A stretch of 20,005 nucleotides of DNA from positions 1 to 20,005 of IMG/VR virus record IMGVR_UViG_3300042350_001272; one strand, given 5' to 3'. A program made the position numbers and the translations under genes. Within the stretch, counting starts at the first letter, position 1. Each line of letters opens with the position of its first letter. This document shows, in pieces, positions 14,466-20,005 of this stretch. The notes below the pieces were generated by a model. It ran no database searches. It saw only the letters and a program-made list of their open reading frames with translations, and had not been told where the DNA came from. The DNA is from a virus.

Positions 14466-15921
14466 GCTGATAATTGAAGACGAAGTAAACATCAAATTTG
14501 AAGGGCTAGATGTCGACGTAAGACGCAAGCTATCGAACGCACTTAAATTCGAGATACCTTACGCAAAGCACATGCCTCAGTATCAACTGGGTAGATGGGA
14601 TGGCAAAGTTGCATTTTTTGGAATCGGCGGCACAGGATACATTAATCACTTAGATATTATTTCTGACATTTTACAAAAGAACAACGTTCATATCACTGAC
14701 ATTGAAGACCGTCGTGTACCGGTACAAATAAACTTCTCTCCAGTTACAGAAACCTATTGGGCTGATCAAGGTGTACGTTGGCCTAAAGGGCACCCTTTTG
14801 AAGGCGAACTTATTATGCTTCGTGACTATCAAGTCGAAGCAATCAACAACTTTATTGCCAATCCACAAAGCCTACAACAAATTGCTACCGGCGCAGGTAA
14901 AACTATTACCACAGCAACACTAAGTCATATTAGCGAACCATATGGTCGCAGTCTTGTCATTGTACCTAACAAGAGCTTGGTTGAACAAACCGAAGAGGAT
15001 TATATTAACTGCGGACTCGACGTAGGTGTTTATTTCGGTGACAGAAAACAACTAGGAAAAACACACACTATTTGCACTTGGCAAAGTTTAAACATTCTTG
15101 ACAAGCGTCATAAGGATGGCGCAGCAGTACTAAGTCTTGCTGAGTTTTTAGAGGGTGTAAACACCATTATTGTTGACGAAGTACACCAAGCAAAAGCAGA
15201 AGTTCTTAAAAATCTACTTACACGCAATCTTCGTAACGCTCCTATTCGTTGGGGACTAACTGGTACAGTTCCTAAAGAAAAGTTTGAGTTTGAAAGTATT
15301 CATGCAAGTCTTGGTCCAGTTATTGGACAGATTACGGCCAAGGAATTACAAGACAAAGGTGTGTTAGCAGAATGTCATGTTAATGTTGTACAACTTATTG
15401 ACACTGTAGCACACAGAGGTTATCAAGATGAATTAAAGTATCTAGTCACAAACAAAGAACGATTAGAATATATAGGCAAACTACTAAACACAGTAAAACA
15501 ATCAGGCAATACTCTAATACTTGTAGATAGAATATCAGCAGGTGAAGAGCTACAAAAACTCATACCAAACAGTACCTTTGTCAGTGGTGCTGTTAAAGTA
15601 AAAGACAGAAAAGAAACATACGACACAATTCGCGAAGGCACAAACGAAGTAATTATTGCTACGTATGGTGTTGCTGCGGTCGGACTTAACATTCCACGCA
15701 TTTTTAATCTCGTGTTGCTTGAACCTGGTAAAAGTTTTGTAAGAGTAATTCAATCAATCGGTAGAGGCGTTAGAAAGGCAAAAGACAAAGACTTCGTACA
15801 AATATGGGACTTGACATCAACGTGCAAGTATGCGAAGCGGCACCTTACCGAGCGTAAGAAATTTTACAAAGAGGCGCAGTACCCGTTTACATTAGAAAAG
15901 GTTGACTGGAATGAAAAATGA
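14452..15921 (+). CDS. uvsW: UvsW, SF2 DNA/RNA helicase
   Basis: UvsW unwinds branched DNA and R-loops, drives branch migration and helps switch T4 replication from origin to recombination mode. The 489 residues match T4 UvsW (503). The N-terminal domain includes YQLGRWDGKVAFF (44-56), as in the family. Motifs: RDYQ (124-127), motif I ATGAGKT (145-151), DEVH (242-245), LTGT (269-272) and QSIGRGVRK (434-442). The start lies inside the end of the previous gene, and its TGA overlaps the next ATG. It is separated from uvsX-uvsY by about 7 kb of mostly sugar genes. Confidence 0.95.
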   Translation: MATCKLIIEDEVNIKFEGLDVDVRRKLSNALKFEIPYAKHMPQYQLGRWDGKVAFFGIGGTGYINHLDIISDILQKNNVHITDIEDRRVPVQINFSPVTETYWADQGVRWPKGHPFEGELIMLRDYQVEAINNFIANPQSLQQIATGAGKTITTATLSHISEPYGRSLVIVPNKSLVEQTEEDYINCGLDVGVYFGDRKQLGKTHTICTWQSLNILDKRHKDGAAVLSLAEFLEGVNTIIVDEVHQAKAEVLKNLLTRNLRNAPIRWGLTGTVPKEKFEFESIHASLGPVIGQITAKELQDKGVLAECHVNVVQLIDTVAHRGYQDELKYLVTNKERLEYIGKLLNTVKQSGNTLILVDRISAGEELQKLIPNSTFVSGAVKVKDRKETYDTIREGTNEVIIATYGVAAVGLNIPRIFNLVLLEPGKSFVRVIQSIGRGVRKAKDKDFVQIWDLTSTCKYAKRHLTERKKFYKEAQYPFTLEKVDWNEK

Positions 15922-16424
15922 AAATATTAACACTAGAAAATAATTCTTACTCTCTAAATTCTTTACCCGATAGCGTAGAAGAACCTGTTAGATTTGCTGT
16001 ATTAGATAATAGTAATCCGGTAGATCCTGATTTCTTTTTTAATCCTTTAATTTTTTTAGAATCTTTTAATAGCCCGGCAATTGTTTTATCAATTAACAAC
16101 CGAGAGATTACAATGCCTTTAGACTGGTGCATTGCTGTAGGATGCAGCGATGCTGGCAGCGATCTAGAAGTATTACCACTTACAAGTTTAAACGATCGTG
16201 GGTTTGAAGCATTTCTTTTTAATCCGCTAACAGGATCGTTACCAAAATTTAGCACAATAGAAATTATAAATTTTTACAACGATGTTAAATGGTATTTTCC
16301 TAAGATGCGCAACGGACAGTTACTTGCTGTACCGTTAGAAGACAAACACAATCCGCTATGTGCATATTTTGTAAAAGATATAAACAGACAAAGCGAAATT
16401 ATAGATTTTGGTAAATTATTATAA
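15918..16424 (+). CDS. Conserved phage protein of unknown function downstream of uvsW
   Basis: The 168-residue product contains the stretch FNPLTGSLPKFSTIEIINFY and later VKWYFPKMRNGQLLAVPL and CAYFVKDINRQSEI, which I believe recur in proteins of marine T4-like phages next to uvsW, though no function is known to me. It looks like a compact soluble alpha/beta domain without signal peptide or membrane segment. The start overlaps the uvsW stop by four bases (ATGA), so it is translated with uvsW. A role in DNA metabolism is suggested by position alone. Confidence 0.82.
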   Translation: MKILTLENNSYSLNSLPDSVEEPVRFAVLDNSNPVDPDFFFNPLIFLESFNSPAIVLSINNREITMPLDWCIAVGCSDAGSDLEVLPLTSLNDRGFEAFLFNPLTGSLPKFSTIEIINFYNDVKWYFPKMRNGQLLAVPLEDKHNPLCAYFVKDINRQSEIIDFGKLL

Positions 16425-16435
16425 GGAGAAAAACA

Positions 16436-16792
16436 ATGTCAATAAGAGCAGGAAAAGTTTGGGGTACTACAGATTTTATTTTTGGAAACGGTGCATTAGA
16501 GTTTCATCGCATTGCATTTAATGCAGGATACAAATGCAGCGAGCACCATCACAAGTACAAATGGAACGGATTTTATGTAGAACACGGAAAGATGTTAATT
16601 CGTGTTTGGCAAGATGAGGATCAAAACGGATTAGTTGACGAAACAATTCTTCACGGTGGACAATTTGCAATGGTCAAGCCAGGCAAGGTACATCAGTTTG
16701 AAGGACTTGAAGATGGCGTAGCATTTGAACTTTACTGGGCTGAATTTAATCATGACGATATCGTTAGAAGGTCAATTGGTAGTAAGACATGA
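16436..16792 (+). CDS. Single-domain cupin protein
   Basis: The 118-residue product is a small cupin: motif 1 is GYKCSEHHHKYKWNGFYVEHG (start at residue 31, His37-39 likely metal ligands) and motif 2 is PGKVHQFEG with His86. AAGGAG just upstream, overlapping the previous stop region, gives a good ribosome site. Cupins of this size act as sugar isomerases or epimerases, dioxygenases, or binding proteins; which one cannot be said. It opens the second sugar block and overlaps the next start by four bases. Confidence 0.85.
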   Translation: MSIRAGKVWGTTDFIFGNGALEFHRIAFNAGYKCSEHHHKYKWNGFYVEHGKMLIRVWQDEDQNGLVDETILHGGQFAMVKPGKVHQFEGLEDGVAFELYWAEFNHDDIVRRSIGSKT

Positions 16793-17535
16793 GTACAACA
16801 CTAATAACAACCTTTAGCGATACTGGTTACAATACATATGCAAAATATTTTTTAGATAGTTTAGTAGAACACATCGACGACAATGTTAAAGTTGTAATTT
16901 ATACTGATAGTCCTAAGTTTGAACCAAACGGAAACTGGTTCAACTTAAATCTTGCAGAACATGCACCAGGTCTTTTAGAATTTAAAAAACGTAATAGTCA
17001 TCGTGTTGTTCCTGAAGGTACAAAAGGTTTTCTAAAAGACGCAATAAGATTCAGTCATAAAAGTTACTGCATAGTACATGCTGCTAGAAACTGTACAACG
17101 GATCAATTGATTTGGTTAGATGCTGACACTGAAATTATCAAACCGTTAACAGAAAAATACTTGCGCAGTCATTTACCAGCAGGTAAGTTTGTAAGCTATC
17201 TAGGACGCCCTGACAGATACACCGAAACAGGATGGTTAAGTTTTGATATGACAAACCCTTATCAAAAAGAGTTTTTTGATTTGTGGGAGTGGTATTACAG
17301 CACAGACGAAATCTATAATCTGTCAGCACAATTAGACTGTCATGTGTTTGATGCTTGTCGAGAAAAATTAGAAGCTGAAGGAAAAATAGTAGGCGAAAAC
17401 ATAAGTCCTAAAGATCTAAACAAAGCACACTTTGATACAAGATTTGCTGGATACATGTGCCACTACAAAGGCGACAGAAAAGAAAACAGAAATCAGTTTT
17501 TTGCAAAAGCATTGGCAAGGAAAACTAAAAAATGA
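16789..17535 (+). CDS. GT-A glycosyltransferase, paralogue of the inverted gene
   Basis: The 248-residue product has the DxD metal motif in LIWLDADTEI (DAD at residues 111-113), preceded by FLKDAIRFSHKSYCIVHAAR and followed by VSYLGRPDRY and CHYKGDRK. The same blocks occur in the minus-strand protein at 11537-12361, although the insert between them is shorter here. It would transfer a sugar from a nucleotide donor to a glycan. Both ends overlap neighbours by four bases (ATGA), placing it in a tightly coupled operon with the cupin and the epimerase. Confidence 0.88.
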   Translation: MSTTLITTFSDTGYNTYAKYFLDSLVEHIDDNVKVVIYTDSPKFEPNGNWFNLNLAEHAPGLLEFKKRNSHRVVPEGTKGFLKDAIRFSHKSYCIVHAARNCTTDQLIWLDADTEIIKPLTEKYLRSHLPAGKFVSYLGRPDRYTETGWLSFDMTNPYQKEFFDLWEWYYSTDEIYNLSAQLDCHVFDACREKLEAEGKIVGENISPKDLNKAHFDTRFAGYMCHYKGDRKENRNQFFAKALARKTKK

Positions 17536-18395
17536 AAATCGTGCTAACTGGACACAAAGGATTCATTGGCAGTCATTATTTAGAATATGCAAACAATGAT
17601 CCTGACGTTTCGGTTATAAAAACGTTTGATAAGCGGTCTGGTGAAGATTTATGCAACCCTAGGGTTGCATACAACAGTCCTGATTGTGACGTACTAATAC
17701 ACATGGCTGCAACAAACGGGACACGATTGTTTTATGAACAACCTACAGAGGTTGCAACAAATAATACTCTACCGACATTTAATCTAGTACATAGATACCA
17801 GAACACAGATACTAAAATTGTGTTTACAAGCACTTGTGAAATTTTTAATGGAACAATAGATGCCGGTTACTATCCAGTTCCTACTGACGAGCAAGTGCCT
17901 GTTATGTTTAATGACATTACAAATCCACGATGGAGTTATAGCATTCCAAAGGCACTGGGCGAAAACTTGATTGCCAACTGCGGTGCACCGTGGTTGATTA
18001 TACGGTATTTTAACATATATGGACCGAGGCAGCACGATCATTTTATTAGTGAGTTTGTAGATAGAGTCAAGAATGGCGAGTATTACATCAAAGGCGATGA
18101 TACTAGAAGTTTTTGTTATATTGATGACGCAATTACTATGACACATAATCTTATAAAAAATCATAGTGGACACATTGTCAACGTTGGCAGACAAGAAGAA
18201 ATAAAAATAAGTACAGTAGCAAAAGTTATTATGAAGTTAATGGATGTTGATCCTAACCGACTTGAAATAATGGATGCACCCAAAGGCAGTGCAAAACGTA
18301 GATGTCCTGACACTACACTAGTAAAACAATTAACAGGATTCAACAATTATACTCCTTTGGAAATTGGGTTAAAGAAAACAATAGAAAGTTTATAA
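17532..18395 (+). CDS. NAD-dependent epimerase/dehydratase (extended SDR family)
   Basis: This enzyme probably modifies a nucleotide sugar. The 287 residues show the NAD-binding TGHKGFIG (6-13), HMAA (57-60), the catalytic segment FTSTCEIF (98-105) and YSIPK (136-140, Tyr136 and Lys140), and RYFNIYGPRQ (158-167), typical of UDP-sugar epimerases and dehydratases. The exact reaction (4-epimerase, 4,6-dehydratase or decarboxylase) cannot be read from sequence. Its stop overlaps the next start by one base (TAATG); with the UDP-sugar dehydrogenase following, a uronic-acid-type sugar route is possible. Confidence 0.9.
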   Translation: MKIVLTGHKGFIGSHYLEYANNDPDVSVIKTFDKRSGEDLCNPRVAYNSPDCDVLIHMAATNGTRLFYEQPTEVATNNTLPTFNLVHRYQNTDTKIVFTSTCEIFNGTIDAGYYPVPTDEQVPVMFNDITNPRWSYSIPKALGENLIANCGAPWLIIRYFNIYGPRQHDHFISEFVDRVKNGEYYIKGDDTRSFCYIDDAITMTHNLIKNHSGHIVNVGRQEEIKISTVAKVIMKLMDVDPNRLEIMDAPKGSAKRRCPDTTLVKQLTGFNNYTPLEIGLKKTIESL

Positions 18396-19189
18396 TGAGA
18401 ATAGGTATAGTAGGACTAGGTGCAGTTGGCACAGCAAACAAGCAAGGTTTTGAACATTTAAACCACGAAGTAATCGGACATGACATCAAGCATAATACAA
18501 AAATACAAGATGTTATAAACAGCGAAATTGTATTTGTTTGTGTTCCTACTCCGCAGTCTGCAGATGGCAGTTGCGATACAAGCGTAATCGAAAGTGTAAT
18601 TGCAGAACTCGACACCCACGAGTATAAAGGTATTATTGCAATACGCAGCACAGTTGAGCCAGGATTTACACAGCACATGATAGACAAATTTAAAAGTTTG
18701 ACTATTTGCTTTGTTCCAGAGTTTTTAAGAGAACGTTGTGCAACAGATGATTTTATTCATAATCACAAACTACTTGCAGTAGGCACACACGACATTTGGG
18801 TATATAGAAAAGTTGTTCGGGCGCACGGAGACTTACCTCAGCATACAGAACACTTAACTCCTAGTGAAGCAGAAGTGCTAAAATATTACAACAACGTATA
18901 TGCAGCATTGCGTGTTACGTTTGCCAATGTAATGTATGAAATATGTGATAAATTAAATTGTGACTATACAACTATCAAAAATGCTTATATTAAAACCGGA
19001 AAAGCAACAGACATGTATTTAGATGTAAATCCAAGTTTGCGAGGGTACGGTGGCATGTGTTTACCTAAAGATACACAAGCTATAGCTGCATTGCTAGATA
19101 AACTAGAGCTTGACTTTGATCTGATCAAAAGTATAAATCACGACAACAGCAAATTAAAAAGAACAGTGTTCAATGGTATGAGAGAATGA
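18395..19189 (+). CDS. UDP-glucose/GDP-mannose dehydrogenase family, short form
   Basis: These enzymes oxidise a nucleotide sugar twice with NAD to the uronate. The 264-residue product has GIVGLGAVG (4-12), PTPQSADG (51-58), PEFLRE (108-113) and the catalytic cysteine block GYGGMCLPKD with Cys222. Usual members have 390-440 residues; here the C-terminal domain that completes the substrate pocket is missing, and the frame ends at GMRE with a normal overlap (ATGA) into the next gene, so this seems the natural end rather than a recent frameshift. Activity on nucleotide sugars is therefore uncertain; it may have another substrate or partner. Confidence 0.87.
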   Translation: MRIGIVGLGAVGTANKQGFEHLNHEVIGHDIKHNTKIQDVINSEIVFVCVPTPQSADGSCDTSVIESVIAELDTHEYKGIIAIRSTVEPGFTQHMIDKFKSLTICFVPEFLRERCATDDFIHNHKLLAVGTHDIWVYRKVVRAHGDLPQHTEHLTPSEAEVLKYYNNVYAALRVTFANVMYEICDKLNCDYTTIKNAYIKTGKATDMYLDVNPSLRGYGGMCLPKDTQAIAALLDKLELDFDLIKSINHDNSKLKRTVFNGMRE

Positions 19190-19788
19190 AAAAAAATCCT
19201 TTACGCGGAAAGTCCGAAGCACAAGCAGGACAAGATTTGTTTGCATTAGAAGTTTGCAAAAATAAAACCTATATCGAAATTGGTGGCAGCCATCCGAGAC
19301 GCATCAATAACACATTCAATCTAGATTCCAATCACGGATGGAAAGGATTTAGTATTGAACTAAACGACAAGTGGAACAATGCATGGGACACGTCATCAAG
19401 AAACAATCCTTGTTATTTTAAAAACGCACTTACATTTGATTACCTTGCAGCAATTCGCGAACAAGGAATGAACACTAAAGTTGGATATTTGAGTTGTGAT
19501 ATTGAACCACCTAATAACACATATGCAGCATTGCAGCGTGTAATCAATCAAGGCGTTGAGTTTGAATGTATTACATTTGAACACGATTGGTATAATTTTC
19601 CTGATACAACCTTTAACGAACAAGCAACCGACTTTTTAAAGAAGCACGGATATAAAGTTGCTGTTAAAGATGTGTTTTGTAAAAAGTCTTGGCTACCATA
19701 CGAAACATGGTACGTTCGTGAAGACGCTGACTTTAACGAAATTGACTTCCAAGAATGGCGAGCACAAGCAGTAAAAAGTTTAGAATGA
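19186..19788 (+). CDS. FkbM-like methyltransferase, second copy
   Basis: The 200-residue product has QAGQDLFALEV, then YIEIGGSHP (residues 29-37, SAM-binding loop), NHGWKGFSIEL (49-59, acidic ribose-binding Glu) and YLSCDIEP (101-108). This order fits FkbM-type methyltransferases, though it is diverged from the copy at 7553 and has IGGS in place of the usual GANxG. It overlaps the dehydrogenase stop by four bases. Likely methylates a sugar of the same glycan; the target is unknown. Confidence 0.78.
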   Translation: MKKNPLRGKSEAQAGQDLFALEVCKNKTYIEIGGSHPRRINNTFNLDSNHGWKGFSIELNDKWNNAWDTSSRNNPCYFKNALTFDYLAAIREQGMNTKVGYLSCDIEPPNNTYAALQRVINQGVEFECITFEHDWYNFPDTTFNEQATDFLKKHGYKVAVKDVFCKKSWLPYETWYVREDADFNEIDFQEWRAQAVKSLE

Positions 19789-19808
19789 CTGCCGACCTTA
19801 TAAACAAC

Positions 19809-19837
19809 TTGACAACAAACTATACTCGTATTACATT
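19809..19837 (+). promoter_or_regulatory. Sigma70-like promoter before kdsA
   Basis: TTGACA (19809-19814) is a perfect -35 and is followed after 17 bases by TACATT (19832-19837, four of six to TATAAT). The expected start site is about 19844, next to ATG 19845. An overlapping alternative is TTATAA (19798-19803) with TATACT (19821-19826). This suggests expression by host polymerase early in infection, separate from the coupled upstream block. Confidence 0.55.
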
Positions 19838-19844
19838 ATAAACA

Positions 19845-20005
19845 ATGGAAAATAAAATGAAAATTATAGCAGGACCTTGCCAGCACGAGAGCTTGGAGCA
19901 AAGCAAAGAAATTGCACTTGAGTGCAAACGTGTTTGCGATCAATACGGATTTGAATATTATTTCAAAGCATCATTTGATAAAGCTAATCGCACAAGCATT
20001 AATGG
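19845..20005 (+). CDS. kdsA: Kdo-8-phosphate synthase (KdsA), 3' end outside window
   Basis: KdsA condenses arabinose-5-phosphate with phosphoenolpyruvate to 3-deoxy-manno-octulosonate-8-phosphate, the precursor of Kdo in lipopolysaccharide and some capsules. Only about 53 residues are visible, but IAGPCQHES (8-16) and the hallmark KASFDKANR (41-49) identify it well against the related DAHP synthases. Two starts are possible: ATG 19845 or ATG 19857, the second leaving a homology start at MKIIAGPC; GGAA lies just before the second. It has its own sigma70-like promoter, unlike the coupled genes upstream. Confidence 0.88.
   Translation, partial: MENKMKIIAGPCQHESLEQSKEIALECKRVCDQYGFEYYFKASFDKANRTSIN

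Noticed and set aside
1-20005. tRNA genes, CRISPR arrays, integrase or insertion sequences
   Set aside because: I saw no cloverleaf-like sequences, regularly spaced repeats or transposase motifs on either strand by eye; a covariance-model scan would be needed to exclude a tRNA fully.

Overview
The window is part of the genome of a T4-like myovirus with low G+C, dense packing and almost everything on the plus strand. The evidence is a set of T4-type core genes: large terminase (gp17), gp32 single-stranded DNA-binding protein, UvsX recombinase, UvsY mediator and UvsW helicase. Peptide blocks I recognise from marine T4-like phages (a 'GDKKEPMKK' block, a 'GREVPNCVPEE' block, and a conserved 'KHLSGARAMAMHV' region) point to a marine phage, perhaps of the pelagiphage or cyanophage-like groups. 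The host is inferred to be Gram-negative because sugar genes include one for Kdo synthesis. No tRNA, CRISPR array, integrase or insertion sequence was seen.

Layout. Positions 1-4433 hold the 3' part of a repeat-bearing acidic protein, a UUCG-loop terminator, the terminase, and a 680-residue protein of unknown function that is probably virion-associated. Positions 4434-7556 hold the recombination core: gp32 with a structured 5' leader, a 62-residue protein, UvsX, a 73-residue acidic protein and UvsY. From 7553 to 13247 an accessory sugar block separates UvsY from UvsW: an FkbM-type methyltransferase, a fused nucleotidyltransferase-cupin, a GT-A glycosyltransferase apparently joined to a GT-B-like protein by a -1 frameshift, two more GT-B-like proteins, and one inverted glycosyltransferase. 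From 13266 to 16424 come an unknown protein, UvsW and a conserved unknown. From 16436 to the end a second sugar block follows: cupin, glycosyltransferase, epimerase/dehydratase, short UDP-sugar dehydrogenase, second FkbM-like methyltransferase and the start of kdsA (Kdo-8-phosphate synthase).

Genes working together. gp32, UvsX, UvsY and UvsW form the recombination-dependent replication machinery of T4-like phages. The sugar genes together could make, activate, modify and transfer nucleotide sugars, either to remodel the host surface glycan or to decorate virions. This is inference from family membership. Many genes overlap by 1-4 bases (ATGA or TAATG), which suggests translational coupling. 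T4-type late promoter-like octamers (NNTAAATA) lie directly before several genes. The most interesting items are the A9 slippery run joining two glycosyltransferase reading frames, the candidate pseudoknot leader of gene 32, the face-to-face promoter pair at 12374-12400, the nucleotidyltransferase-cupin fusion, and three paralogous GT-B-like proteins.
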